NCBI RefSeq assembly: GCF_001423945.1
Contig: NZ_LMPU01000008.1
Location: 372,001-436,000, forward strand
Length of the DNA stretch: 64,000 bases
Source of the DNA: Pedobacter sp. Leaf194
GTDB taxonomy: Bacteria > Bacteroidota > Bacteroidia > Sphingobacteriales > Sphingobacteriaceae
Direction of reading: 5' to 3'
In this document: positions 34,491-43,300 of the stretch, in pieces
Layout: each line of letters opens with the position of its first letter
Position numbering within the stretch: the stretch's first letter is position 1
Translations under genes and position numbers: made by a program
The notes under the pieces: generated by a model
Seen by the model: only the letters and a program-made list of their open reading frames with translations
Database searches by the model: none
Told to the model about the DNA's origin: nothing

Positions 34491-36365
34491 TTACGGTAAT
34501 TTATCGAGTGCAGGTACATTTTGGTCGTAGCCTGCATAACCTTTGTTTTGATTTATCCGGCCTTCTGTATTGAAGCGCTGTGCACTTGCAGGTACCGGCC
34601 ATAATACGTGATATGGCGCAATTCTATAGTTTACGCCCTGTAGTGTTGGCACCTGATTTTTATAGAAATCGTTTTTCTCCATAACGCGGTCATACATGAA
34701 ATTGTTATCAGAAAAAGTTGCCAGACTATAGCTTTTACCATTGTAAGCAGGCTTTCCTGTTTGGGCAAAAATATAGGCAATTCGCGTAAGTTCAGTTTTG
34801 CGTGGCTCTTCCCAGTACAATTCGCGGGCACGCTCATCAAGAATTGTCCCGATGGTTATCTGCGAAGCATTGGTTAACAAAGTTGCGTTAGCCCTTGCCC
34901 GTACTACGTTTAAATCAGCCATTGCCAGGCCTAAATCGCCTTTCCAATAATAAGCTTCTGCACGTAGCAAATAGGTTTCGGCCAGGCGGAAAACATACCA
35001 GTCCGTATTTGTTCCGCGTGGCGGAGTCCAGTATGGGTCGTTTGCCAAGGCATTAGTCGAATTGATGAATACTTTGTAATGTGGCCATCCGAACCAGTGA
35101 CGAATGGTGTCTAATGCGCCATTTGTAAAACGTTGCTTAATGTTTGCATCAGAATACATTTGCAAAGGCTGGCCATATAAAGCACGGTCGGCGGCATTGG
35201 TTGATGTTTTTAACGCAGGGTTGTTGTAAACCAGATCGGTCATATCCATCCACATGCCTTTTGCATGGCGGTAATCGGTATTATCTGTCCAGATGTATTT
35301 TGTACTATAAGGCGTTCCGCGATACCTTCCGATTCCGCGGCCGTACATTCTGGTTAAAGGAATTTCTGCAGTAACCGCATCAACTATTGCCGTTGCGCCG
35401 GATGGCGTTTTTACATTGGCAAAATGCCAGGCAGGAACAGTATTTCGCATCAGCTGAGAACCCAGCGCCGTAAAGCCGGCGAAGGCTTCCCTGTCTATAA
35501 CAAGGAACAAAGCTTCACGGTTCGCAGCAATTGCTTTATTATCCATCCGGTGTAAATCCCAGACAACGTTTTTGGTTAAATCTGATGCTGTGCTTCCAAA
35601 ACGTGCTGTCATCATTCCATACTTTCCGCCATTAATCACGTTGCTTGCAGATGTTATTGCATCGTCGAACTTACCCAGCGCAAGGTTAACCTTGGTTAAC
35701 AGGTGACTTACTGCACCTTTAGTTACATCTCCTTTATTCCCGCCATCCAAAACCCAGGTTTGAGCAAATTCCAAATCAGTTTTCATTTTGGCAAGAATCA
35801 CTTCTCTTTTTGTGGAGTAGAAGTCTGCTTTCGGACCATCGACATCTTTCAAAAGCAAAGGCACATCGCCGAACTGGTGTACTAACCTGTAATAATAAAA
35901 TGCCCGGTAAAAATAAGCTGCACCCAAAATTGCATTTTTCTCTGCATCAGAGGCATAGCTTGGCTTATCGATATTCGAAATAATTGTGTTGGCTTGCCTT
36001 ACAGCAATGAATTCATTATCCCAATACCAGCCAATTTTGGTAAAGTCATCACTATTCAGGTTGGCATCTGGGGTAATACGTGAAATAAGATCCTGTGCAG
36101 GGGTATTTTTATCGGTCGTACCATCAACTGCTACGTCCGAAAAAATTGATTCGGTTAACAACGGGGCAGAATCGCCAAAGAACTCCCTCCTGGTTGCTAG
36201 TCCGAGGCCGTTAAGCGCCGCCTTCATTGCGGTTACGCTATTTAGATTTTCCGGAGAATATGCAGACAGCTGCTCCGAATCGAGGTAGGCTTTTTTGCAG
36301 CCTGCGCAGCCTAGCATTAAAGCAAAGGCTGATAAAACAATTATATTTTGATTTTTTCTTTTCAT
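34491..36365 (-). CDS. susD: SusD/RagB-type glycan-binding lipoprotein (PUL 1)
   Basis: 624 residues. Lipoprotein signal peptide with lipobox near LMLGC; surface-exposed TPR-like SusD fold, with typical helices AAYFYRAFYYYRLVHQFGDVPLL and a late FRLAETYLLRAEAYYWKGDLGLA. Covers the SusC barrel as a lid and passes oligosaccharides to it. Twelve bases after the susC stop. The PL6 neighbour suggests uronate oligosaccharides as ligand. Confidence 0.95.
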   Translation of the reverse strand: MKRKNQNIIVLSAFALMLGCAGCKKAYLDSEQLSAYSPENLNSVTAMKAALNGLGLATRREFFGDSAPLLTESIFSDVAVDGTTDKNTPAQDLISRITPDANLNSDDFTKIGWYWDNEFIAVRQANTIISNIDKPSYASDAEKNAILGAAYFYRAFYYYRLVHQFGDVPLLLKDVDGPKADFYSTKREVILAKMKTDLEFAQTWVLDGGNKGDVTKGAVSHLLTKVNLALGKFDDAITSASNVINGGKYGMMTARFGSTASDLTKNVVWDLHRMDNKAIAANREALFLVIDREAFAGFTALGSQLMRNTVPAWHFANVKTPSGATAIVDAVTAEIPLTRMYGRGIGRYRGTPYSTKYIWTDNTDYRHAKGMWMDMTDLVYNNPALKTSTNAADRALYGQPLQMYSDANIKQRFTNGALDTIRHWFGWPHYKVFINSTNALANDPYWTPPRGTNTDWYVFRLAETYLLRAEAYYWKGDLGLAMADLNVVRARANATLLTNASQITIGTILDERARELYWEEPRKTELTRIAYIFAQTGKPAYNGKSYSLATFSDNNFMYDRVMEKNDFYKNQVPTLQGVNYRIAPYHVLWPVPASAQRFNTEGRINQNKGYAGYDQNVPALDKLP

Positions 36366-36377
36366 GATGCTAAAAAA

Positions 36378-39300
36378 TTAAAGCGTAACGTTAAGGCCTA
36401 GTGTATAGTAGCGTGGCGTTGGGCCATTATTTTGTGGGTCCCAGAAAGTCCATTTAGGTGCGTAGTAGCCTGCATTATTTACGTTTGCATATATTTTCGC
36501 ACTCTTAACACGAAGTTTGGTAAGCAAGTTGGAAGGAACAGAATAGGATACCGCCACCGTATTAAGCCTGATGAATGAATTATCCCAGTAAACATTGTAG
36601 CTTGTTCCGCTCGAACCTGAATTTAACCTTGCATAATCATTAATTGGGTTAGCTGGCGACCAGTAAGGAAGCACATAGGAAGTTGAACGTGCAAAGCCGA
36701 CACTACCCGGTTGGTTTTTAGCCGAATTATATTGCTTTAGCTGCCCCCAGTTTGCAAGTAACTGAAATGAAAAATCGAAGTTTTTGAAAATGTTAAACTC
36801 GTTTCGCATGGCGAAAAAGTAACGTGGCGTACGGTAACCTAAAAATTTCTTGTCCGCATCCGAGTAAGCATAATCTCCATCAACATCTTCCAGTTTAAAA
36901 TCACCTGGTTTAATGGCCGCTTTAGTAAATTTGGCAGCCTCAGCCATTTCATTTTGTTGCCATACGCCCTGAATATTATAATCCCAGATTACGTCGATAT
37001 CTTTTCCAATAAACCAGCCGTTTCCGGGGTCATCTGTTGGCAAAGCCAGTGCAACAATCTTGTTCCTGTTAAAAGAGAAGTTAAAATTCGTGTTCCAGCG
37101 GATGTTTCCATCCACCAGATTTTTGGTATTCAGGTTAAGCTCCCCACCGCGATTATTAATCCGGGCAAGGTTCGAGTAAACTGAAGAGTATCCGCTTACA
37201 TTCGGCAATGTTTGTCTTACAAGCAAATCGCTCGTTTTTTTGTTGTAAGCATCAACAGAGCCGCTGATTCTATCGTTAAGGATAGAGAAATCCAAACCAA
37301 CGTTAAGAGCAGTAGTTTCTTCCCATTTCAAATTAGAGTTTGCAAGCTTAGCGCCAATTTGAACAGTATTCACATCAGAAGCAGCGCCACTGCCGTTTAC
37401 GGTTTGGTATTTTCCACTTGCCAGCTGAGCAAGTGCTGCATAAGGATCTACCGTGCCATTATCCGGATTACGCAAATCCCGGTTACCGTTTATGCCATAT
37501 GACAGGCGAAGCTTGCCATAACCTAACCATTTTTGGTTTTTCATGAAGCTTTCATCAGTAAACACCCAGGCAAAGGCTGCCGCCGGAAATGTTGCACGCT
37601 TAAAGTTCACACCAAAAACGGAATAACCATCTCTACGTACAGAAAGCGTTAAAATATACCTGCTCAATAAGCTGTAATTTAACCTGGCCATCAAGGCATC
37701 GCCAGTGTAAACCTTATCTTCACTATTTGTAACTGGTTTTATACCGCTGGAAAGGTTGTGATAGCTAAGCACATCATTTGGTACGAAGCCTTCGTTTGAA
37801 GCCTGAGTCCACCAGGTTTGGTATTTCTCGGCGTTGGCAAGTAGCGTTACATCAACATTATGAATGTTGGCGAAAGTTTTATTCCATTTAACAAGATTAT
37901 CTATCTGCCAGTTGTATCGTGTTTCGTTTGCACGTGTGGCTGAACCACCAGGGGTAACAACATCAGGATTTCTCGACGAACGGTAATCAAAAGTGCGGTA
38001 AAAATCGAGACCCGGACTGAAATTTAACTGATAAGTGATACCCAATGGCAATTTCACCCTGCCGTAAAGACTTGCAAAAATAGTGTTTTGCTTATTCATC
38101 CTTTCGTTGTAGGTCATGCTCAAAAACGGGTTTCTCGCATTCAATCCACTATCATCTGTCGGAATACGTCTTAATTCGCCATTTGGCAGATATTTATCAC
38201 CGTAGGGCGATAAGTTAAGAATCTGAGTCCAGTCTGCTTCGGTTGATCCGTCGCCGGTTCTGGCTTCATCTCTATCGGCAAATTGTACGTTCATCCCCAA
38301 TGTTAACCACTTCGCAGCCTCTCCTTCCAGGTTAATCCGGCCGCGGATGGCTGTATAATCTCCGCCCTGGATAACATTTTGGTTTTTTTGATAATTGAGC
38401 GACATATAGTAGGTAATTTCCTGTTTCTTACCGCTAAGCGATAAGGTGTGGTCCTGACGGAAACCAATTCTAAAAATATCATCATACCAGTTTGTTGTTT
38501 TGCCGGCCAGGTAATTCGCTTTTTCATTGGCTACAAGACCAAGTCTGTTTAACCACAAATCAACCGGATCACCCGTTTGGCCGTTTAGCCACTGCGTTAA
38601 AGTTACGCCTGACGGTAAATTTCTAGGGTCGTTGTACAAATATTCAGGTGTTGTTGCACCACTTCTCAACACATCACCACGCCATGCCAAAAAGCCTTCA
38701 CCATCGTAAGGGCGCATATTTTTAGCAAGCTGCGCAAGCCCCACATTAGTATTGAAGGTTATCGTAGGCGATTCACCACGCCCCTTTTTGGTGGTTATGG
38801 CAATAACGCCGGTTGCTGCTTTTGCACCATAAACTGCAAGCGAACTTGCATCCTTGAGCACATCAATGGCTTCGATATCATTCGGATTAATATCCGCAAG
38901 CTGACCATTATAAATGACACCATCGAGCACAATTAACGGTGATGTTCCGGCGCTTAATGTAGATTTTCCGCGAACCAGTAAATCGCCGCCGCCTTTGGCG
39001 CTTGAGCTTAAGCCGACTGATAAACCGGGAATATTTCCCTTTAAAACATCGGCAATACTTTGAGGATTCTCATTTTCAAGCTGCGTAGCTTTTACACTGG
39101 AAATGGCTCCTGTTGCGTCTCTTTTGGTTGTTGTGCCGTAGCCGATAACAACTACGTCAGTAAGGTTTTTGGATTCTTCCTGCAACGTAACAGAAAGCGT
39201 TGTTTTAGAGCCAACCGGAATCTCCTGACTTGCATAACCTACAGCCGAAAAAACCAGTGCTGCATTTTGCGGAACAGCTATGGAAAAACTTCCGTCGCCA

Positions 39301-39464
39301 CCCGTAGATACCGCTGTTCGGGTATCTTTCACTTTAACAGATATGCCCGGAATTCCGATTCCGGATTTGTCTTTAACGGTTCCCCTTACGTTCATCTCCT
39401 GAGAAAAACAGAGTGAAAATGTAAAGCAAACCAATGTGATAAGAAACGTAAGTCTTTTTCTCAT
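36378..39464 (-). CDS. susC: SusC/RagA TonB-linked outer-membrane transporter (PUL 1)
   Basis: 1028 residues: signal peptide to about residue 21, a carboxypeptidase-regulatory-like domain (VRGTVKDKSGIGIPGISV), TonB box region near VVVIGYG, plug with KDASSLAVYGAKAATGVI, and a 22-strand-type barrel ending VTL. Imports oligosaccharides across the outer membrane with SusD. No STN domain, so it is not wired to an ECF/anti-sigma pair through its N-terminus. The predicted promoter lies 32 bases upstream. Confidence 0.96.
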   Translation of the reverse strand: MRKRLTFLITLVCFTFSLCFSQEMNVRGTVKDKSGIGIPGISVKVKDTRTAVSTGGDGSFSIAVPQNAALVFSAVGYASQEIPVGSKTTLSVTLQEESKNLTDVVVIGYGTTTKRDATGAISSVKATQLENENPQSIADVLKGNIPGLSVGLSSSAKGGGDLLVRGKSTLSAGTSPLIVLDGVIYNGQLADINPNDIEAIDVLKDASSLAVYGAKAATGVIAITTKKGRGESPTITFNTNVGLAQLAKNMRPYDGEGFLAWRGDVLRSGATTPEYLYNDPRNLPSGVTLTQWLNGQTGDPVDLWLNRLGLVANEKANYLAGKTTNWYDDIFRIGFRQDHTLSLSGKKQEITYYMSLNYQKNQNVIQGGDYTAIRGRINLEGEAAKWLTLGMNVQFADRDEARTGDGSTEADWTQILNLSPYGDKYLPNGELRRIPTDDSGLNARNPFLSMTYNERMNKQNTIFASLYGRVKLPLGITYQLNFSPGLDFYRTFDYRSSRNPDVVTPGGSATRANETRYNWQIDNLVKWNKTFANIHNVDVTLLANAEKYQTWWTQASNEGFVPNDVLSYHNLSSGIKPVTNSEDKVYTGDALMARLNYSLLSRYILTLSVRRDGYSVFGVNFKRATFPAAAFAWVFTDESFMKNQKWLGYGKLRLSYGINGNRDLRNPDNGTVDPYAALAQLASGKYQTVNGSGAASDVNTVQIGAKLANSNLKWEETTALNVGLDFSILNDRISGSVDAYNKKTSDLLVRQTLPNVSGYSSVYSNLARINNRGGELNLNTKNLVDGNIRWNTNFNFSFNRNKIVALALPTDDPGNGWFIGKDIDVIWDYNIQGVWQQNEMAEAAKFTKAAIKPGDFKLEDVDGDYAYSDADKKFLGYRTPRYFFAMRNEFNIFKNFDFSFQLLANWGQLKQYNSAKNQPGSVGFARSTSYVLPYWSPANPINDYARLNSGSSGTSYNVYWDNSFIRLNTVAVSYSVPSNLLTKLRVKSAKIYANVNNAGYYAPKWTFWDPQNNGPTPRYYTLGLNVTL

Positions 39465-39495
39465 ATTTTGCTTGGTTAAATTTGATTAGTGAATA

Positions 39496-39527
39496 CAAAC
39501 CTATTCCATTTCTTTTCAAATACCAAA
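39496..39527 (-). promoter_or_regulatory. Promoter of the PUL 1 susC gene
   Basis: Reading leftward: TTTG (39524-39527), a 20-base spacer, then TAGGTTTG (39496-39503), an exact match to the Bacteroidota -33/-7 pattern. The predicted 5' leader is about 25 bases. It is the best promoter match I found in the window. Confidence 0.65.
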
Positions 39528-39534
39528 TAAAAAA

Positions 39535-39589
39535 TTACGTAAATATCTAATATATAAGTAGTTACGATAATTGTTAATACGTTTCGTAA
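39535..39589. promoter_or_regulatory. TTACG/CGTAA boxes upstream of the PUL 1 promoter
   Basis: A palindrome TTACGTAA (39535-39542) sits 8 bases upstream of the -33 element, followed by TTACG (39562-39566) and its inverted partner CGTAA (39585-39589), 18 bases apart. The placement suits activator binding. The binding protein is unknown; the adjacent 7TM/zinc-ribbon gene is an obvious candidate. Confidence 0.4.
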
Positions 39590-39729
39590 ACAAGCGCTTT
39601 ATGATAAAAATGCTTCAGCATCCGCTGCAGGCGCTTTCAGTTTTTACAACTAATACGCTTTATAAACAAAAGAAAAATTTAAAAAAAGAGTTTTTGATTC
39701 AGCTTGGGTAAGCATACTTATCCCGAAGC

Positions 39730-41595
39730 CTAATCTAGAACCAAGCGGCTCCACCCTGCTTCACCTGCTTTTTTAAGCTCTTCCTTACGCTCATGAAACA
39801 ACCTCTGCATCCTGGAGTTATAAGTCCAGCAGGTGCTTTGCCGTATATCCAAAATTTGAGCAAGCTTGTAAGATGAAATCGTTCCCTTTGAACTGTACAC
39901 TAAAAACAGCATATATAACGCTTTCGTAATTGGGATTCGTCCATTTTGAAATACCGTTCCTGTAATAACTGATTCGTCATAACCACAACGCGTACACCTT
40001 CTGCTAAATAAAGTTTGCCCTGCAAGGAAACTCTCGTTATTACACTTTTTACAGCTAAAGCCTTTCTGCCATTTTAGATCTGCAATAAATTTGAAGCAGC
40101 TCTCCTTATCGGGATAAATGCGGCTGAATTCCTCAAAATCTGGCACCTTCGCGGTCAGCCTGGCCCTGGTTGCCTTTTCAATATTCAGGTTAAGTTCAAG
40201 ATTGTCTTTCTTAAGCAGAGAGTTCATCAGTGAGATGTCGATATTTTGCTTTTCAATAATTTCGGCTTTTTGTTTAATTTCCGCTGTGCGCTCTTCTACC
40301 ATGGCCGTTAACTCATGATTTAATGTTTGCGTAAGTTTTTCATTTATACGCAATTGTTCGATGATACGTTTTTGTGCCGTGGTTTTCTTTTTACGCAGGC
40401 TGCGGATGCTGCTCCCAATGGCGAAGGATACAAGTACCATTTCAATTACAAAACAGATGCTTAAACTATAATAAACAAGCGTTCCATAAGGTATCCACTT
40501 TAACAGAAGCAATATTTTAACTATAAATCCCGAAAGGAGAAAGCCATAGCCAATAACTAAAAAGAGCGCTGGTTTAAAACCCTTACGGTAAACATAAACG
40601 CCAGCGGAAAACACCAACATCAGTGGCAAAAGCTCAATAACCTTTAAATTGAAAAGTCTGGTATCGTAAATACAGGCCAGAAAGAAAAGGGTACGAAGAC
40701 CGATAAATACAAGAACCGCCCTGTAAAAACCCGGTGCTTTGGATTTTAGATATAAAAAATTTACCGTAAACAGCATTCCAAAAATGCTACTTATAAAAAG
40801 GGCAACGCCAAAACCGTAAATGTTTGCCGAAGGATGGTTTGGCCAAAGGTATTGAAAGGCAATTCCATCGTTACACATTTCGTAGAGGCCAATACCCAGG
40901 TTATACAAAACATAGAAAAGATATTGCCTGCGCTTTACAGCAAAAAACATTAATAAGTTGTAGAGGCAAAAAACGATAATCATGCCGTAGAAAAGGCCAA
41001 AAATAAAATATTCGCTAACCGCGTAACCAACAAACCATTTTAACTCCCGAAGCACAATAATTGCGCTCACTGGGTTGGGCGATTTAACGCGAATGTAATA
41101 GGTTAACAAATCGTTTGATTTGTTTTCCAAATCGTAGGTGAAGTTTTTATGGGCGTAAACCCGCTCCGAAAAATTATAATCGGTACCAAAATGTTTTACC
41201 TGGTAGCTGTTGAAACCATCGGGAATGTAGAGTTGCAAGTTTGTTATCGACTGATCGAAAAATTCAAGCATCCATTTATTTGACGAAGCAGCATTGTGTC
41301 CTATCCTAAACTTGTACCAGTACGCTGAACTCGGATGTTCATTTTTCGGAATCCGGTTGGTGTTGGGCTTAAATTTACCTTGTACCTGACTTGTGAGAAT
41401 TTCGCCAAAAGTCAATTTTCCGGAAACATCTTCGAGCATGTCGATTTCGTTAAAGGAAAATAGCTGATGTGGAGTGCTATCGTCTATCTTAACCGGAATC
41501 TGCGCACCGGCTTGGGCGTAGAAAAAAGAAAGCACTGTAAAAATGAGGAATAAAAGCTTGTTGGGGCTCAAACACCATGCGTATCGAAAACTCAT
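39730..41595 (-). CDS. 7TM-DISM membrane sensor fused to an IS1595-type transposase zinc-ribbon/DNA-binding region
   Basis: 621 residues from the ATG that opens a good signal peptide (SPNKLLFLIFTVLSFFYAQAGA); in-frame ATGs at 41625 and 41658 are alternatives. Order: periplasmic 7TMR-DISMED2-like domain (~40-180, HPSSAYWYKFRI); seven membrane helices (~190-397) of the DISM type; a long coiled coil (~400-480, KLTQTLNHELTAMVEERTAEI); then a domain matching the N-terminal part of IS1595/ISXO2 transposases: KGFSCKKC and RRCTRCGY (Cys515, 518, 534, 537), VITGTVFQ, and a helical SSYKLAQILDIRQSTCW segment. No DDE nuclease domain and no kinase or HTH output follow. I infer a membrane sensor with a domesticated DNA-binding output, perhaps controlling the adjacent susC. 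Confidence 0.85.
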   Translation of the reverse strand: MSFRYAWCLSPNKLLFLIFTVLSFFYAQAGAQIPVKIDDSTPHQLFSFNEIDMLEDVSGKLTFGEILTSQVQGKFKPNTNRIPKNEHPSSAYWYKFRIGHNAASSNKWMLEFFDQSITNLQLYIPDGFNSYQVKHFGTDYNFSERVYAHKNFTYDLENKSNDLLTYYIRVKSPNPVSAIIVLRELKWFVGYAVSEYFIFGLFYGMIIVFCLYNLLMFFAVKRRQYLFYVLYNLGIGLYEMCNDGIAFQYLWPNHPSANIYGFGVALFISSIFGMLFTVNFLYLKSKAPGFYRAVLVFIGLRTLFFLACIYDTRLFNLKVIELLPLMLVFSAGVYVYRKGFKPALFLVIGYGFLLSGFIVKILLLLKWIPYGTLVYYSLSICFVIEMVLVSFAIGSSIRSLRKKKTTAQKRIIEQLRINEKLTQTLNHELTAMVEERTAEIKQKAEIIEKQNIDISLMNSLLKKDNLELNLNIEKATRARLTAKVPDFEEFSRIYPDKESCFKFIADLKWQKGFSCKKCNNESFLAGQTLFSRRCTRCGYDESVITGTVFQNGRIPITKALYMLFLVYSSKGTISSYKLAQILDIRQSTCWTYNSRMQRLFHERKEELKKAGEAGWSRLVLD

Positions 41596-41799
41596 ATCAC
41601 GGAATATTTGGTTTGTTTGAGTCATTATAGCAAAAATATTCGGCAAAATGAACCTCAAAATGTTGGCAAAGCCACAACTAACTTATAAGTCAGTTTCAAT
41701 CGTTTGAAATTATCTCCTCGATTTTGATATGCTTACTAGGCTTTTAAATTTTGAACCTAAACTTGCTGAACATTTGAACATTTTTACAGATTTCAAATC

Positions 41800-41836
41800 A
41801 AAAAAAAACGGACTGATACAATTGTACCAATCCGTT
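41800..41836 (-). terminator. Strong terminator on the minus strand
   Basis: On the minus strand a 12-bp stem (ACGGATTGGTAC / GTATCAGTCCGT, two G-U pairs) with an AATT loop is followed by eight or nine U residues. On the plus strand two mismatches replace the G-U pairs, so it works leftward. It ends the transcript of the 75-residue gene and insulates the 7TM sensor gene. Confidence 0.85.
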
Positions 41837-41937
41837 AATAACCAAATAAGGGCCTAACGAGCAAAGGCCAAAACAAAGTTAAATAGCTGTTGTAAATTTA
41901 AGGTTAAACATAGTTCAATGCATGTTAAGCTTTTCCG

Positions 41938-42165
41938 CTAAACGATATTTACCTCGAACCCGCGATAGCTAAGCATTTCCGCATTATGATTTACTTTTAG
42001 GTTTAGTCCGAGGTTTTCGATAATATCCCTGGCCCGCAACATGCTGCCATGCAAATCATAAAGCCCACGTATTTCGATTCCGTAAGACATGAGTTTGAAT
42101 TTACTCGGTTCAAACTTTAGGATAAACTGTTGCAAATCTGAAGTAGTATTTGTTGTGTTTTGCAT
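41938..42165 (-). CDS. Small hypothetical protein
   Basis: 75 residues, mixed alpha/beta by eye, no signal peptide or membrane segment (KLMSYGIEIRGLYDLHGSM, then MLSYRGFEVNIV). Not a family I recognise. Support: clean ATG and a strong terminator 100 bases past the stop in the right orientation. Confidence 0.6.
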   Translation of the reverse strand: MQNTTNTTSDLQQFILKFEPSKFKLMSYGIEIRGLYDLHGSMLRARDIIENLGLNLKVNHNAEMLSYRGFEVNIV

Positions 42166-42299
42166 ATGGTGGTTTTATGCTGCAAAACTGGCAAAGGCAT
42201 CTTAACTTAAAACAACCTGGAGGTTAAGTTTTCAAGAATTGTTGAAAATGTAAAATCAGTTTTTTTATGCGCTAATAATTGAGCTGTAAGTTATTTACA

Positions 42300-42551
42300 T
42301 TAAAGCTTGTTGTATAACCGCCCACCCAGCTGAAAGTTTTGGCCTAACTGCACCATCTCCGATTTGGAGATAAAGTTTGGGTCGTCGAACTGCTTCATCA
42401 ATATAGCCTTTGGAACGAGCAATTGTCCTGTAGTTGTTTTTATTAGGCAATCATTTTCTTTTTCTGTCGCAGACATGTAATCTCCAATGTTGGGAACAAA
42501 TTCTTCAAGACGTATCAGGATTTCATAATAGAGATAAAGCGGGAATTTCAT
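42300..42551 (-). CDS. Small hypothetical protein
   Basis: 83 residues, soluble, with a NCLIKTTTGQLLVPKAI segment suggestive of a small beta domain. No known family recognised. It lies 134 bases upstream of the 75-residue gene on the same strand. A perfect palindrome, GGTTAATATTAACC, lies 46 bases upstream of its start codon and may be its operator. Confidence 0.6.
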   Translation of the reverse strand: MKFPLYLYYEILIRLEEFVPNIGDYMSATEKENDCLIKTTTGQLLVPKAILMKQFDDPNFISKSEMVQLGQNFQLGGRLYNKL

Positions 42552-42596
42552 GGGACGAAGTTAACTCAACATCAATATAAGATTAAATTATCAATA

Positions 42597-42610
42597 GGTT
42601 AATATTAACC
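42597..42610. promoter_or_regulatory. 14-base perfect palindrome GGTTAATATTAACC
   Basis: The palindrome is centred about 52 bases upstream of the 83-residue gene, with a further TTAACC half-site at 42617 and GTTAAC near 42560. The clustering of the same core suggests a protein-binding site rather than chance in AT-rich DNA, but this is inference. Confidence 0.4.
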
Positions 42611-42708
42611 ATCAACTTAACCTCTGTTTAACTTTGGATGTGTTGGGTTTTTGACTGTCTCCTTATTGATTATTAACTTGAAACGCCTCTTATTCCATCA
42701 AAAAAAGA

Positions 42709-43086
42709 TTACTGCCTTACAAATTTCAAACCGCAGCCTTCAAAACATGGCGGATTTAAGACAAGCGTAGTAGCAGTGACTTTGTAATAATAAGTAATGG
42801 GCTTGGAAAGCGTTGTTAATGTAACCTCCAAACGAATAGAATCCAAAACTTTAAAAGTCTGCAACTCGGGCACTGCATCGCCTTCAAACCTTCCGGCTTT
42901 ATCAAGTGTTAAATATTTAGCAGGTCCTTTCACTTTCTCGTATCGCCCGCTTCCATCACCTGGGTCGTTTAAGGTTTCCGTTAGCCGCCATTTACCATAT
43001 ATCTCACCTGGCCCATCAATGTTTTTTTTGCAGGAAGCGTAAATAATCGTTGAAATCGTTAATAAAATCAAAAGCGCTCTTTTCAT
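42709..43086 (-). CDS. Small putative lipoprotein
   Basis: 125 residues: lipoprotein signal with lipobox IYASC (Cys19), then a small beta-rich domain (GKWRLTETLNDPGDGSGRYE, KYLTLDKAGRFEGDAV) resembling the lipocalin-like single-domain lipoproteins common in Bacteroidota. Two Cys near the end (CFEGCG) may form a disulfide. It lies downstream of the second SusC/SusD pair but beyond its terminator. Confidence 0.75.
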   Translation of the reverse strand: MKRALLILLTISTIIYASCKKNIDGPGEIYGKWRLTETLNDPGDGSGRYEKVKGPAKYLTLDKAGRFEGDAVPELQTFKVLDSIRLEVTLTTLSKPITYYYKVTATTLVLNPPCFEGCGLKFVRQ

Positions 43087-43159
43087 GATGTTTTTTATTT
43101 AGTTGAACGGTGCGAATTAGCGAAACGCGACACAATTTGAAAAAATTTGATGAACAAAG

Positions 43160-43190
43160 AAAAATGAGCCTCCGAAAGGTGGAGGCTCAT
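43160..43190 (-). terminator. Terminator after the PUL 2 susD gene
   Basis: Perfect 10-bp stem ATGAGCCTCC/GGAGGCTCAT (43164-43173 and 43181-43190) with a 7-base loop. On the minus strand it is followed by UUUUUCUUUG; the plus-strand tail is also T-rich. It closes the GH2/SusC/SusD transcript about 110 bases after susD. Confidence 0.85.
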
Positions 43191-43300
43191 TTGTTGTTTT
43201 TCATAGATGGTATTATTTTAATGCAGGCTTGGTAGCGCAAATTATTGGAACGAGGCTTTCATTAATTGTTTTTGTTCATTTCAATAATTGGGTTTACTTT

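Noticed and set aside
39730..41595. Intact IS1595 insertion element at the 7TM gene
   Set aside because: Only the zinc-ribbon and helical part is present, fused in frame after the coiled coil; no DDE domain, terminal inverted repeats or target duplication were seen.
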